64,000 bases of DNA, taken from contig NZ_CP107783.1 in NCBI RefSeq assembly GCF_036345255.1, forward strand, positions 5,133,501 to 5,197,500, read 5' to 3'. This stretch comes from Streptomyces sp. NBC_00569. GTDB lineage: Bacteria > Actinomycetota > Actinomycetes > Streptomycetales > Streptomycetaceae. The position numbers were made by a program, and so were the translations under genes. The notes under the pieces were generated by a model that was given only the letters and a program-made list of their open reading frames with translations, did no database searches and had not been told where the DNA came from. Positions 16,752 to 26,197 of this stretch are shown piece by piece; positions within the stretch are counted from its first letter, which is position 1, and each line of letters begins with the position of its first letter.

Positions 16752-18271
16752 GCGGAGCCCTCCCGCTTGTCGGAGGCGTACGAGTGGCGGTAGAGCGCGA
16801 GCGAGGGCGCGTAACGGCCCGACGGGTCGCGCAGGTGCAGATCGTCGAGGAGGGAGTACGCCCAGTTCTTGCCGAGCTTCCTGCTCCACTCGACAGGCCC
16901 CAGCGGGTAGTTGACGCCCAGGCGCATCGCCGTGTCGATGTCCTCCGGAGTGGCCACTCCCTTGGCCACGGCGTCGTGCGCCAGGTCGATGAGCCGCGCG
17001 ACCGTGCGGGCGACGATCATGCCGGGTACGTCCCCGATGACACTGACGTCCTTGCCGATGGCCTGGAAGAGCCCGGTGGCCTCACGCAGGGTCTGCGGGG
17101 ACGCTTCCTGAGAGGTCGCGAGAGCGAGGCGGGTGGCGGCCCGGTAGTCGAACGCGAGATCGAAGTAGATGACGTCCCGGTACTCGACGGACGTCTGGCC
17201 GTCCGCGAGGGCGAGCTGGCCACCGCTGGGAAGAACCAGGCGCGTGCCGTTGTCCTCGTCCTCCTCACGCACCGGGATGCCGGCCTCGCGGATAAGGGTG
17301 AGGAGCTCGGCGGCAGGCCCCAGGTCGCCCTCGGCGACGACGTAGGCGGGCGCCTGGGCGGGCTGCGCGGTGTGCGGCTCCGGGCGCTCCTCGCCGTCCG
17401 CGTACGCGTACCAGCCGCGGCCTGTCTTGCGGCCGTGCATGCCGGCCTCGACCAGGCGCCGCTGGGCGAGGGACGGCCGGAACTTCACGTCCTGGAAGAA
17501 GGCCTCCCACACGGAGCGGGTGACCGCTTCGTTGACGTCCTGCCCGATGAGGTCCGTCAGTTCGAAGGCGCCCATCTTGAAGCCGCCGCACTCGCGCAGG
17601 ACGGCGTCGATGGTGGCGGGCTGGGCGCCCTGCTCCTCGTAGACCGCGAACGCCTCGGCGTAGAAGGGGCGCGCGATGCGGTTGACGATGAATCCGGGGG
17701 TGTCGGCGCACACGACAGGCGTCTTGCCCCAGGCACGCGCCGTCTCGTACGCGCGCGTGGCCGCCGTGACGTCGGTCGCCGCGCCGGAGACCACCTCGAC
17801 CAAGGGCATCAGGGGCGCCGGGTTGAAGAAGTGCAGGCCGACGAGGCGGCCCGGCAGGCGCAGCGCGCCGCCGACGGCCGTGACGGACAGGGACGAGGTG
17901 TTGGTCGCGAGCAGACAGTCGTCCCCGACGATCTCCTCCAGGTCCGTGAACAGCTGCTGTTTCACGTCGAGCCGCTCCAGTACGGCCTCGACGACGAGCG
18001 CCGCCCCCGCGAACTCCTCGAGGGACTCGGCGGGGCTCAGGCGCGCGCGGGCGGCGTCGCGCTCGGCCGCGTCGAGCCTGCCCTTGTCGACCAGACGGTC
18101 CAGGCGTGCGGCGATGGCGTCCGCAGCCTCCCGGGCGCGCCCCGGCACGGCGTCGTAGAGCCGGACGGGGTGGCCGGCGGTCAGGGCGACCTGGGCGATG
18201 CCCTGGCCCATGGTGCCGGTACCCACCACGCCCACAAGGCGTTCGGGGCTGCCGGGCTCGAGTGCTGTCAT
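16748..18271 (-). CDS. paaH: 3-hydroxyacyl-CoA dehydrogenase (PaaH-type), phenylacetate degradation
   Basis: The enzyme oxidises 3-hydroxyadipyl-CoA to 3-oxoadipyl-CoA with NAD+ late in the phenylacetyl-CoA pathway. The 507 residues show the Rossmann motif VGVVGTGTMGQGIAQ (Gly17, Gly19, Gly22), the HFFNPAPLMPLVEVV catalytic region, and two C-terminal 3HCDH helical domains (DTPGFIVNRIARPFYAEA and DVPGMIVARTVARLIDLAH). The double C-terminal domain and length of about 500 match PaaH rather than the short 290-residue dehydrogenases. It is divergent from paaN, sharing the region with the 20-bp operator, and coupled to the TetR gene downstream. Another beta-oxidation role is possible. Confidence 0.9.
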   Translation of the reverse strand: MTALEPGSPERLVGVVGTGTMGQGIAQVALTAGHPVRLYDAVPGRAREAADAIAARLDRLVDKGRLDAAERDAARARLSPAESLEEFAGAALVVEAVLERLDVKQQLFTDLEEIVGDDCLLATNTSSLSVTAVGGALRLPGRLVGLHFFNPAPLMPLVEVVSGAATDVTAATRAYETARAWGKTPVVCADTPGFIVNRIARPFYAEAFAVYEEQGAQPATIDAVLRECGGFKMGAFELTDLIGQDVNEAVTRSVWEAFFQDVKFRPSLAQRRLVEAGMHGRKTGRGWYAYADGEERPEPHTAQPAQAPAYVVAEGDLGPAAELLTLIREAGIPVREEDEDNGTRLVLPSGGQLALADGQTSVEYRDVIYFDLAFDYRAATRLALATSQEASPQTLREATGLFQAIGKDVSVIGDVPGMIVARTVARLIDLAHDAVAKGVATPEDIDTAMRLGVNYPLGPVEWSRKLGKNWAYSLLDDLHLRDPSGRYAPSLALYRHSYASDKREGSA

Positions 18272-18368
18272 GGTCGCGATCCTCCCGCACGGAACGACTG
18301 CCGGAGGCCCGGGGGTCGGGGCACAGCGGCGGGCGCGAAGTTTTCCACAGGTTCGACGGACCCCCTTG

Positions 18369-18388
18369 TCCCGACCGATCGTTCGGTT
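18369..18388. promoter_or_regulatory. TetR (PaaR-like) operator in the paaH/paaN divergent promoter
   Basis: The 20-bp sequence TCCCGACCGATCGTTCGGTT contains the quasi-palindrome ACCGATCGTTCGGT. Its exact reverse complement occurs before paaA at 23453-23472. The core fits the ACCGNNCGNNCGGT pattern described for actinobacterial PaaR boxes. A possible promoter for paaN (TTGTCC at 18366-18371, TACTCT at 18388-18393, 16-base spacer) would be covered by the operator. Confidence 0.82.
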
Positions 18389-18479
18389 ACTCTAGCCGTG
18401 TCTGCCTGTTCCTGCCCAGCTGTTCCTGCCCAGCTCGCCGGCTCGACGAAGAGCCGTCTCGACGAGGAGTTGGTCCGCC

Positions 18480-20186
18480 ATGGCCGCCGAAGTCACCGCG
18501 CACGACCTGATCGCCAAGCACCGACCCGCCCTTGACCAAGCGCTGGAAGCGATCCGCACGCGCGCGTACTGGTCGCCGCACCCCGAGCACCCCAAGGCCT
18601 ACGGAGAGCACGGAAGCCTGAGCATGCCCGAGGGCAAGGCCGCCTTCGACGCGCTCTCCGGCACCCGGATCGACCTCGGCCAGCCCGGCACGGACGACTG
18701 GGTGGGCGGCGAGATCTCGCCGTACGGCGTCGAGTTGGGCGTGACCTACCCGCACCCCGACCTCGACGTCCTGCTCCCCGCGATGCGCGCGGGCATGCGC
18801 GCGTGGCGCGAGGCGGGCGCCGAGGCCCGCGCCGCCGTATGTCTGGAGATCCTGGCCCGGATCAGCGCGCGTACGCACGAGTTCGCGCACGCCGTGATGC
18901 ACACCAGCGGCCAGGCCTTCATGATGGCGTTCCAGGCGGGCGGCCCGCACGCGCAGGACCGCGGGCTCGAAGCGGTGGCGTACGCGTACGTCGAGCAGGT
19001 ACGCACACCGGACGCGGCGGAGTGGACCAAGCCGCAGGGCAAGCGCGACCCCCTCGTCCTCGGCAAGCAGTTCACGCCGGTCGGCCGCGGCATCGCGCTC
19101 CTCATCGGCTGCAACACGTTCCCCACGTGGAACGGATATCCGGGCCTCTTCGCCTCCCTCGCCACCGGCAATCCCGTCCTGGTGAAGCCCCACCCGCGCG
19201 CGGTGCTGCCCCTCGCCCTCACCGTCCAGGTCTCCCGCGAGGTCCTCGCCGAGGCCGGCTTCGACCCGAATCTGGTGGCGCTGGCCGCCGAGAAGCCAGG
19301 CGAAGGCATCGCCAAGACGATCGCCCTGCGCCCCGAGATCAAGATCATCGACTACACGGGCTCGACGGCGTTCGGCGACTGGCTGGAGACGCACGCCCGG
19401 CAGGCGCAGGTCTACACGGAGAAGGCCGGCGTCAACACGGTCGTCATCGACTCGACCGACCGGTACAAGGGAATGCTGGCGAACCTCGCGTTCTCCCTGT
19501 CCCTGTACAGCGGCCAGATGTGCACCACCCCGCAGAACCTGCTCATCCCCCGCGACGGCATCGGCACGGACGAGGGCCCCAAGACGTACGACGAGGTGGT
19601 CACCGACATCGCGGCCGCGGTCGACGGCCTCCTCGGCGACGACGCCCGGGCGAACGCGCTGCTCGGCGCCCTGGTGAACCCGGACGTGAAGTCCCGCCTG
19701 GAGGCCGCCTCCGGCCTCGGCGAAGTCGCCCTCGCCTCACGGGAGATCAGCAACCCGGAGTTCCCGGGGGCCGTCGTCCGTACGCCGATGATCGTCAAGC
19801 AGGACGGTGCGCGGAAGTTCTGGGACGGCGCCGACTCCGAGTCCGCCTACCTCAGCGAGTGCTTCGGCCCGGTCTCCTTCGCCGTCGCCGTCGACTCCAC
19901 GACGGACGCGCTGGACCTGCTGCGGCGCACGGTGCGCGACAAGGGCGCGATGACGGTCGGCGCGTACACGACCTCCGACGAGGTCACCGAAGCCGTCGAA
20001 GAGGTCTGCCTCGAAGAGTGCGCCCAGCTGTCCGTCAACCTCACGGGCGGGGTGTACGTGAACCAGACGGCGGCGTTCTCGGACTTCCACGGTTCCGGCG
20101 GCAACCCCGCGGCCAACGCGGCGCTGTGCGACGGAGCGTTCGTGTCGAACCGCTTCCGGGTGGTGGAGGTGCGCAAGGAGGCCTGA
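18480..20186 (+). CDS. paaN: Phenylacetic acid degradation protein PaaN (aldehyde dehydrogenase family)
   Basis: The 568-residue product belongs to the aldehyde dehydrogenase superfamily, PaaN type, which acts in the ring-cleavage stage of the phenylacetyl-CoA pathway by oxidising the semialdehyde released on ring opening. The active-site Cys is in YSGQMCTTPQNLL, and the NAD-binding region includes IDYTGSTAFGDWLETHA and AGVNTVVID. Unlike the E. coli PaaZ fusion (about 680 residues), it has no C-terminal MaoC hydratase domain, so the hydrolase step needs a separate protein. Start: ATG at 18480, with GACGAGGAG upstream. It stands alone behind the divergent operator, and the next gene (TrmH) converges on it. 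Confidence 0.88.
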   Translation: MAAEVTAHDLIAKHRPALDQALEAIRTRAYWSPHPEHPKAYGEHGSLSMPEGKAAFDALSGTRIDLGQPGTDDWVGGEISPYGVELGVTYPHPDLDVLLPAMRAGMRAWREAGAEARAAVCLEILARISARTHEFAHAVMHTSGQAFMMAFQAGGPHAQDRGLEAVAYAYVEQVRTPDAAEWTKPQGKRDPLVLGKQFTPVGRGIALLIGCNTFPTWNGYPGLFASLATGNPVLVKPHPRAVLPLALTVQVSREVLAEAGFDPNLVALAAEKPGEGIAKTIALRPEIKIIDYTGSTAFGDWLETHARQAQVYTEKAGVNTVVIDSTDRYKGMLANLAFSLSLYSGQMCTTPQNLLIPRDGIGTDEGPKTYDEVVTDIAAAVDGLLGDDARANALLGALVNPDVKSRLEAASGLGEVALASREISNPEFPGAVVRTPMIVKQDGARKFWDGADSESAYLSECFGPVSFAVAVDSTTDALDLLRRTVRDKGAMTVGAYTTSDEVTEAVEEVCLEECAQLSVNLTGGVYVNQTAAFSDFHGSGGNPAANAALCDGAFVSNRFRVVEVRKEA

Positions 20187-20206
20187 GGCCTCCGACCGCT
20201 GTCAGC

Positions 20207-20989
20207 TCAGGCAGCCGGGCGGCCCGCGGGACCGCCCGGCGTGCCACAGGTGCTCCAGTGGAAGAGCGTCATGCCGACGCTCGTCGCCAGGTTGTAGCTG
20301 GAGACCTGCGCCCGCATCGGCAGCGACACCAAGTGGTCGGCTCGGGCGCGCAGTTCGGGCGACAGGCCGCTGCGCTCCGAGCCGAAGGCGAGCAGCGCGT
20401 CGTCCGGCAGCACTGTCCCCCGGATGTCCTCGCCCTCCGGATCGAGCGCGTACACGGGCCCCGGCGGCAGTTCCTCCACCGCCAGGCGCTCGACCGCCGT
20501 CGCGAAGTGCAGGCCCGCACCACCGCGTACGACAGTCGGATGCCAGGGGTCGAGGCTGCCGGTCATGACGACGCCCGTCGCCCCGAAGCCCGCGGCGAGG
20601 CGGATGACGGCGCCCGCGTTGCCGAGGTTGCGGGGGTTGTCGAGGACGACGACGGGCGCGGTCCTCGGCAGGTGCGCCACGGCGGCCAGGTTCGCCGCCC
20701 GGTCGGGCCGCACCGCCAGCGCGGCCACCCCTGTGGGATGCAGACGCGGCACGAGGGCACGCAGCGTCTCCTGCGGAACCTCCACCAAAAGCCCGTCAAG
20801 GGCGTCCCGCACGTCCGGGGCGAGCTCCTCGGCCAGGGCGAGCGCGGCGGCACGATCGGCCGCCAGGGCCACGGGCACGCGCGCACCGAAACGCAGGGCG
20901 TGCTTGAGCGCGTGGAACCCGTCGAGGAGGACGGACGTCCCGGCGCGGGCGCGCCATACGTCGACGCCGGCACCATCCGCCCCGCTCAT
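20207..20989 (-). CDS. TrmH/SpoU family RNA 2'-O-methyltransferase
   Basis: SPOUT-fold enzymes of this family methylate ribose in tRNA or rRNA using S-adenosylmethionine. The three family motifs are present: DNPRNLGNAGAVIRLAAGFGATGVV (motif 1 with Asn and Arg), LLAFGSERSGLSPELRARAD (motif 2) and LVSLPMRAQVSSYNLATSVGMTLFHW (motif 3), which form the knotted SAM site. At 260 residues the product also has an N-terminal substrate-binding segment (LDGFHALKHALRFG). It lies between the two paa blocks on the minus strand with no functional link. The RNA target cannot be told from the sequence. Confidence 0.9.
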   Translation of the reverse strand: MSGADGAGVDVWRARAGTSVLLDGFHALKHALRFGARVPVALAADRAAALALAEELAPDVRDALDGLLVEVPQETLRALVPRLHPTGVAALAVRPDRAANLAAVAHLPRTAPVVVLDNPRNLGNAGAVIRLAAGFGATGVVMTGSLDPWHPTVVRGGAGLHFATAVERLAVEELPPGPVYALDPEGEDIRGTVLPDDALLAFGSERSGLSPELRARADHLVSLPMRAQVSSYNLATSVGMTLFHWSTCGTPGGPAGRPAA

Positions 20990-21089
20990 GCTGCTCGCCC
21001 GTTCATGCCGTGCGCTCTGCTCATGCTGTGTGCCTGCTCATGCCGCTTGCCTGTTCACGCTGTGTGCCTGTGTACGCCGTTCGCCCCGC
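20990..21089. repeat. Degenerate tandem repeat between HTTM and TrmH genes
   Basis: About 100 bases consist of roughly five imperfect copies of a TGTGTGCCTGCTCATGCCG-like unit with CTCATGC or TTCACGC as the constant part. It fills the spacer between the HTTM stop and the TrmH start. No gene is visible. Confidence 0.65.
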
Positions 21090-22280
21090 TCATGGCGTGA
21101 AGCCTACGTGGGCCTGGTCGGGGCTCTCCGCGGCGCGAGGCCCCGGAACCGTAGGGGCACCGGCCGTACGGGAGAACACGCCTCCACGCGCGCGTGCCAC
21201 CCATCCACCCAGTCGCTTCAGGAACGGCGTCGGCAGGAACACCGCGTCGGCGGCGATCATCGCGAGCGAGAAGAACGGCAGCCCGAGCAGCACGGCGATC
21301 GCCGCGTGCTCGCACATCATGGCGACCAGCAGGACGTTCTTGACGCGCCGGTTGAACAGCGTGAACGGGAAGGCGACCTGCACGACGACCGTCCCGTACG
21401 ACACGAGCATCACCATCAGCCCGTGCGAGGCGAGCAGATCCCCGAGGGCCGGCCAGGGCGAGAAGTAGTCCAGGTGGAGCGGGTAGTAGACCGCCGTCCC
21501 GTCCTGCCAGCGACTGCCCTGGATCTTGTACCAACCGGCGGTCGCGTAGATCAGACACGCCTCCGCCATGATCACGAGGAGCGCGGCGTTGTGCGCGAGG
21601 TTCGCGATCACGTCGAGCAGCTGCCGGGGCTCGCTGTACGGGTCCCTCCGGTTCACCGCCCACCACAGGCCCTGCACGGCCCACAGCCCCCAGAACACGA
21701 CCAGCCAGCCCCCGCTCACGACCCCCATGAACGTGATCACGGAGAGTCCGAGCCCCGCGAGCCACCACAGCACCGGCCCCACCACGTCGGGCGGCCCGAA
21801 GTCGCCCTCACGCGCAAAGTGCTCACGCGCGCGTGCCGCTCGCCGCGCGTCCAGCGACCAGACCTGCCCGCACCGTGTGAACACCAGGTAGATCGACATC
21901 AGATGGATGACGTTGTCGCCGCCGTCGCCCATGAAGATGCTGCGGTTCTGCAGCGAGAGCACGCCGATCATGAACAGGACAGACATGGTCCGGGTGCGCC
22001 AGCCCAGCATCAGAAGCGCGCTGCTCACGACCGCGGCGGCGTAGACGATCTCGAACCAGACGCGGCCGTCCGACCACATCAGAGCGGTGAAGGCGCCGTT
22101 ACCGGCGATGAGCTGCTGTGCCATGTCCCAGCTCCACGGCCCGTCGGGACCGTACAGCTCATGACGATTGGGGAACTCTCGCAACAGGAACAGCAGCCAG
22201 GTCGCGGAGAAACCGATTCGGATCACTGCGCTCTGGTAGGGGCCGAGGGCGAACCCGGTGACGCGGTCGATGCGGTTCAC
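21090..22280 (-). CDS. HTTM domain integral membrane protein
   Basis: The 396-residue protein has several transmembrane helices and the features of the HTTM (horizontally transferred transmembrane) family: a first helix with [82 protein letters not shown], and later [31 protein letters not shown]. The family is related to the membrane part of vitamin K-dependent gamma-carboxylase, but the eukaryotic carboxylase domain is absent here. It overlaps its upstream partner (DUF5819) by four bases (ATGA), so the two are translated together and probably work as a membrane complex. Function is unknown. The placement between paa blocks looks incidental. Confidence 0.85.
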   Translation of the reverse strand: MNRIDRVTGFALGPYQSAVIRIGFSATWLLFLLREFPNRHELYGPDGPWSWDMAQQLIAGNGAFTALMWSDGRVWFEIVYAAAVVSSALLMLGWRTRTMSVLFMIGVLSLQNRSIFMGDGGDNVIHLMSIYLVFTRCGQVWSLDARRAARAREHFAREGDFGPPDVVGPVLWWLAGLGLSVITFMGVVSGGWLVVFWGLWAVQGLWWAVNRRDPYSEPRQLLDVIANLAHNAALLVIMAEACLIYATAGWYKIQGSRWQDGTAVYYPLHLDYFSPWPALGDLLASHGLMVMLVSYGTVVVQVAFPFTLFNRRVKNVLLVAMMCEHAAIAVLLGLPFFSLAMIAADAVFLPTPFLKRLGGWVARARGGVFSRTAGAPTVPGPRAAESPDQAHVGFTP

Positions 22281-23248
22281 CGGGCATCCGTCCCGTCAGT
22301 GGCAGCAGCACGCACGCGCGTGCTGCTGCCGTTTTGGCCCTGGCTGTTGGTGTTGCTGTTGCTGTCGAGTGCCCTGTCCGCGACCGTCACCGTCCACCAG
22401 GGAACCTCCCGGTAGAGGGGCTTGGGATCCACTTTCTCGTCGCTCCACGGGGGCGGCGCCACGTTGGTGGTCCGCGAGCGGACCTGGACGCGGGCGAGGG
22501 TGGGCCGCTTGCCGGCGGCCGTCTTGCCGTCGGCCGTCAGCCCGTCCTCGTGGGACAGCCGCAGCACCACGATGCGGCGGATGTAGCGCTCGGAGAGCTG
22601 GCCGCGCAGACCGCTGGGGCGGTTCTCACTGTCGTGCGCGGACACATAGAAGTCCCAGGCCCGGCGCAACTCGTTCTGCTGCGTGTGACTGGGCAGCGGA
22701 TTCCCGTCGATGTCGGCGCCGTCCCGCGCCGACAGGTCGTACCAGCCGGTCGTACGCGTACCGCCGTCGGCCGTACGGACCTCCGCGCGGGCCTGCACGG
22801 CGATGTTCTGCTGGAGCGGGTTCGGCGCGAACAGTTTCCAGTTCTGCTCGAACTCCGGATAGATCCATCCGTCGACGGCCCGGCCGTACTGCTTGTAGAC
22901 GGTGTTGGACGGAGCGACGTGCAAGAACACCATCGCGACGTGCACACACGCCACGAGAGCGACCACGACGAGCGCGCAGGCGGCGGCGATCTGGTAGCGC
23001 AGGGAGAGGGCCGACAGGCCTATGCGGGGTATGGCAGACGGGGGCGAGGGGGGAGATGCGAGGGGTGGGGAGGCGAAGGATGGGGGCGGGAGATCCAGCT
23101 CAGGCACTGGGCCGGACTCAGGTTCCTGGCCGACGTCAGGCACCTGGCCTGCCTCAGGTACCTCGTCCGGCGCAGAGCTCAGCAAAGGATCCGGCCGCGG
23201 CTCCGGGTCGGAACGCCGGGCGGTCGAGCCCTTGTCGTACGCGTCCAT
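22277..23248 (-). CDS. DUF5819 family membrane-anchored protein
   Basis: The product (323 residues from ATG 23248) has a cytoplasmic Pro/Glu-rich N-terminus, one transmembrane helix ([24 protein letters not shown]) and an external domain starting [46 protein letters not shown], the DUF5819 signature with FAPNP. The C-terminus is Ser/Asn/Thr-rich. It is coupled to the HTTM gene. HTTM and DUF5819 genes occur as pairs in streptomycetes as far as I recall, so a joint envelope function is likely. Start: the frame is open to 23380, but the first 44 residues of that version would cross the paa promoter region, so I prefer 23248. No catalytic motif is seen. Confidence 0.78.
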   Translation of the reverse strand: MDAYDKGSTARRSDPEPRPDPLLSSAPDEVPEAGQVPDVGQEPESGPVPELDLPPPSFASPPLASPPSPPSAIPRIGLSALSLRYQIAAACALVVVALVACVHVAMVFLHVAPSNTVYKQYGRAVDGWIYPEFEQNWKLFAPNPLQQNIAVQARAEVRTADGGTRTTGWYDLSARDGADIDGNPLPSHTQQNELRRAWDFYVSAHDSENRPSGLRGQLSERYIRRIVVLRLSHEDGLTADGKTAAGKRPTLARVQVRSRTTNVAPPPWSDEKVDPKPLYREVPWWTVTVADRALDSNSNTNSQGQNGSSTRVRAAATDGTDAR

Positions 23249-23385
23249 GCCGCCCCGTTTCCCCGAGTCTCCCGACGCCTCCGGTCCGCGCTTTTGCCGA
23301 ACCGATTCCTCACCCCGCGGCCCGCTCCCAGCCGCCGCACCGGCACGGTACTCAGCCGCGCACGCGAGGCACAGAGGCATGGGAC

Positions 23386-23394
23386 TTATCCACA
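23386..23394. other. Perfect DnaA box
   Basis: TTATCCACA, the high-affinity DnaA box, lies in the divergent region between the DUF5819 and paaA genes, 115 bases before paaA. It may be one of several titration or regulatory sites near oriC. Confidence 0.6.
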
Positions 23395-23452
23395 GGCCGG
23401 ACCTCGCAGGGTTGACACCCTACGGCGCCACGTCCCACCATTGAATCCAACG

Positions 23453-23472
23453 AACCGAACGATCGGTCGGGA
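23453..23472. promoter_or_regulatory. TetR (PaaR-like) operator upstream of paaA
   Basis: AACCGAACGATCGGTCGGGA is the exact reverse complement of the operator at 18369-18388. It ends 28 bases before the paaA start, where a repressor would block transcription. A -35-like TTGACA is at 23412-23417. The -10 element is not clear. Confidence 0.82.
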
Positions 23473-23500
23473 GATTCGCTCAAGGTCGAGGGAGACCGGG

Positions 23501-24565
23501 ATGGCGACAGCAGCTGCGCACCAAGCGGCGCGGACACAGGCGGACCACGCCACGTCCGACGCCACCGGCACCGCCTCGGGCCAAGAGCCGGGCACCGCCG
23601 CGTATCAGACAGCGTTCGACACCGCCGTCGCGGCGGAGGAGCGCATCGAGCCCCGCGACTGGATGCCGGACGCCTATCGCGCGACGCTCGTGCGGCAGAT
23701 CGCGCAGCACGCCCACTCCGAGATCATCGGCATGCAGCCGGAGGCCAACTGGATCACGCGCGCCCCCTCACTGCGACGCAAGGCGATCCTGATGGCCAAG
23801 GTCCAGGACGAGGCCGGCCACGGCCTGTACCTGTACAGCGCCGCCGAAACGCTCGGCACGGGCCGCGACGAGCTTCTCGACAAGCTGCACAGCGGCCGCC
23901 AGAAGTACTCGTCGATCTTCAACTACCCGACGCTGACCTGGGCGGACGTCGGCGCCATCGGCTGGCTCGTGGACGGCGCGGCGATCACGAACCAGGTCCC
24001 CCTGTGCCGCTGCTCGTACGGGCCGTACGCGCGCGCCATGGTGCGGATCTGCAAGGAGGAGTCCTTCCATCAGCGCCAGGGCTACGAGCTGCTCCTCGCC
24101 CTGAGCCGCGGCACCGAGGCCCAGCACGCCATGGCGCAGGACGCCGTCGACCGCTGGTGGTGGCCGTCCTTGATGATGTTCGGCCCTCCCGACGACGAGT
24201 CGTCGCACTCCGCGCAGTCGATGGAGTGGAAGATCAAGCGCCATTCGAACGACGAGCTGCGCCAGCGCTTCGTCGACATCTGCGTCCCGCAGGCCGAGTC
24301 CCTCGGGCTCACCCTCCCCGACCCGGACCTCGTGTGGAACGAGGAGCGCGGGCAGCACGACTTCGGAGCCATCGACTGGACGGAGTTCTGGGAGGTCCTC
24401 AAGGGCAACGGACCGTGCAACGAACAGCGGATCACCCAGCGCAGGCAGGCGCACGACGAGGGCGCCTGGGTCAGGGAAGCGGCCGCGGCCCACGCGGCGA
24501 AACACTCCGAGGCGAAGCACTCCGGGGGCCAAGACTCCGGGGCGAACGGGAAGGCGACGGCATGA
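23501..24565 (+). CDS. paaA: 1,2-phenylacetyl-CoA epoxidase subunit PaaA (oxygenase)
   Basis: PaaA is the catalytic di-iron subunit of the multicomponent epoxidase that converts phenylacetyl-CoA to its 1,2-epoxide. The 354 residues include the ferritin-like helices with Glu/His ligands in [21 protein letters not shown] and [19 protein letters not shown], as well as [33 protein letters not shown] and WVDGA-like contacts. N- and C-terminal Ala-rich tails make it slightly longer than usual. Start: ATG at 23501 with GGAG 6-10 bases before it. The frame is open far upstream to 22334, but that extension reads the opposite-strand DUF5819 gene and is a shadow. It overlaps paaB by four bases (ATGA) at the head of the paaABCDE operon behind the TetR operator. 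Confidence 0.95.
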   Translation: MATAAAHQAARTQADHATSDATGTASGQEPGTAAYQTAFDTAVAAEERIEPRDWMPDAYRATLVRQIAQHAHSEIIGMQPEANWITRAPSLRRKAILMAKVQDEAGHGLYLYSAAETLGTGRDELLDKLHSGRQKYSSIFNYPTLTWADVGAIGWLVDGAAITNQVPLCRCSYGPYARAMVRICKEESFHQRQGYELLLALSRGTEAQHAMAQDAVDRWWWPSLMMFGPPDDESSHSAQSMEWKIKRHSNDELRQRFVDICVPQAESLGLTLPDPDLVWNEERGQHDFGAIDWTEFWEVLKGNGPCNEQRITQRRQAHDEGAWVREAAAAHAAKHSEAKHSGGQDSGANGKATA

Positions 24566-24852
24566 GCGACGCGAAGGACTGGCCGCTGTGGGAGGTATTC
24601 GTACGCTCCCGGCGTGGACTGTCGCACACCCACGCCGGAAGCCTGCACGCGCCGGACGCCGAGCTCGCCCTGCGTAACGCACGCGATCTGTACACCCGCC
24701 GCGGCGAAGGCATCTCGATCTGGGTCGTCCCGTCCACCTCGATCACCGCCTCCTCGCCCGACGAGAAGGACCCCTTCTTCGAACCCGCCGCCGACAAGCC
24801 CTACCGGCACCCGACGTTCTACGAGATCCCGGAAGGGGTGAAGCACCTGTGA
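24562..24852 (+). CDS. paaB: 1,2-phenylacetyl-CoA epoxidase subunit PaaB
   Basis: This 96-residue protein is the small structural subunit of the phenylacetyl-CoA epoxidase. The sequence is typical: [52 protein letters not shown], with the C-terminus [18 protein letters not shown]. PaaB is needed for complex activity and is thought to bridge PaaAC heterodimers. The start codon overlaps the paaA stop (ATGA) and the stop overlaps the paaC GTG, so synthesis is coupled for matched subunit amounts. Confidence 0.95.
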   Translation: MSDAKDWPLWEVFVRSRRGLSHTHAGSLHAPDAELALRNARDLYTRRGEGISIWVVPSTSITASSPDEKDPFFEPAADKPYRHPTFYEIPEGVKHL

Positions 24853-25595
24853 CCACGTCCCTGAACCCCGCCTCTTCCGCCGGCGCCGTCACCGCTGCCG
24901 CGGCGCTGGCCCTGGGCGACGACGCGCTCGTGCTGTCGCACCGGCTGGGGGAGTGGGCCGGACACGCCCCGGTCCTCGAAGAAGAAGTCGCCCTGGCCAA
25001 CATCGCGCTCGACCTCCTCGGCCAGGCCCGGGTCCTGCTCTCCCTCGTCGGCGATGAGGACGAGCTGGCCTACCTGCGCGAAGAACGCGCCTTCCGCAAC
25101 GTCCAGTTGGTCGAACAGCCCAACGGCGACTTCGCCCACACCATCGCCCGCCAGCTGTACTTCTCCACGTACCAGCGCCTCCTGTACGGCCGCCTCGCCG
25201 GGACCGACGGACCGCTCGCCGGTCTCGCCGCCAAGGCGGTCAAGGAGGTCGCGTACCACCAGGACCACGCCGAGCAGTGGACCGTACGCCTCGGGGACGG
25301 CACCGCCGAAAGCCACGACCGGATGCAGCGGGCCTGCGACGCACTCTGGCGCCACACCGGAGAGATGTTCCAGCCGGTCGACGGCATCGACATCGACTGG
25401 CCGGAGATGGAGGCCAGTTGGACCTCGTCGGTCAGCGCCGTCCTGGAGCGGGCGACCCTGACCGTCCCGGAGGGACCGCGGACCGGGGCCTGGAGCGCCG
25501 GCGCCGGACGCCAGGGCCTGCACACGGAACCCTTCGGACGGATGCTCGCCGAGATGCAGCACCTCCACCGCAGCCACCCGGGGGCGTCATGGTGA
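24849..25595 (+). CDS. paaC: 1,2-phenylacetyl-CoA epoxidase subunit PaaC
   Basis: PaaC is the ferritin-like structural partner of PaaA. The 248 residues include GDDALVLSHRLGEWAGHAPVLEEEVALANIALDLLGQARVLLSLVGDEDELAYLREERAFRNVQLVEQPNGDFAHTIARQLYFSTYQRLLY and AVKEVAYHQDHAEQWTVRLGDGT, which align with the family. Start: GTG at 24849, overlapping the paaB stop (GTGA). In E. coli this subunit does not carry a working di-iron centre but holds PaaA in an active dimer. Confidence 0.95.
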   Translation: MTTSLNPASSAGAVTAAAALALGDDALVLSHRLGEWAGHAPVLEEEVALANIALDLLGQARVLLSLVGDEDELAYLREERAFRNVQLVEQPNGDFAHTIARQLYFSTYQRLLYGRLAGTDGPLAGLAAKAVKEVAYHQDHAEQWTVRLGDGTAESHDRMQRACDALWRHTGEMFQPVDGIDIDWPEMEASWTSSVSAVLERATLTVPEGPRTGAWSAGAGRQGLHTEPFGRMLAEMQHLHRSHPGASW

Positions 25596-26197
25596 CCAAA
25601 GCCCCCGAGGCCTCCCCCCAGGACACCGCCGACCGACGGGAGACGCCGCTCGAAGCTGAGCTGCGCCGCCTCGCCGGCTCCGTGCCCGACCCCGAACTGC
25701 CCGTACTCACCCTGGAAGAGCTGGGAGTGCTCCGCGCCGTCCACTGCCTCAACCCCGGCAGCGTCGAGGTGGAGCTGACCCCCACCTACACGGGCTGCCC
25801 GGCCGTCGAGGCCATGTCCACGGACATCGAGCGCGTCCTGCACGAGCGCGGAATACCGGACGTCACCGTCCGGCGGGTGCTCGCACCGGCCTGGACCACG
25901 GACGACATCACGGACGAGGGCCGTCGCAAGCTCCGGGAATTCGGCATAGCTCCACCCCGCGCCGTCCGGGAGGACCAGGGACCGGTGACCGTCGCTCTGG
26001 GCCCCACACGCACAGCTGCCGACGCGGCCGCCGCCACACTCCTCGGCGCCCCCGAGGCAGGCGACGCCCCGCTGCGCTGCCCGCACTGCGGATCCACGGA
26101 CACCGAACTGCTGAGCCGCTTCTCCTCCACCGCCTGCAAGGCACTACGGCGCTGCCTCGACTGCCGCGAACCCTTCGACCACTTCAAGGAGTTGTGA
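25589..26197 (+). CDS. paaD: PaaD, iron-sulfur assembly-type accessory protein of the epoxidase
   Basis: PaaD belongs to the MIP18/DUF59 family and is thought to help mature the iron-sulfur cluster of the epoxidase reductase. The 202 residues show the DUF59 core (SVPDPELPVLTLEELGVLRAVH, then TPTYTGCPAVEAMSTDIERVL) and a C-terminal four-Cys motif CPHCGSTDTELLSRFSSTACKALRRCLDC, characteristic of PaaD proteins. Start: ATG at 25589. GTG at 25592, overlapping the paaC stop, is equally possible. The stop overlaps the paaE ATG by one base (TGATG). Confidence 0.93.
   Translation: MVTKAPEASPQDTADRRETPLEAELRRLAGSVPDPELPVLTLEELGVLRAVHCLNPGSVEVELTPTYTGCPAVEAMSTDIERVLHERGIPDVTVRRVLAPAWTTDDITDEGRRKLREFGIAPPRAVREDQGPVTVALGPTRTAADAAAATLLGAPEAGDAPLRCPHCGSTDTELLSRFSSTACKALRRCLDCREPFDHFKEL

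Noticed and set aside
22334..23500. 389-residue N-terminal extension of PaaA
   Set aside because: The family N-terminus and the ribosome site are at 23501, and the extension is antisense to the DUF5819 gene and contains the operator.
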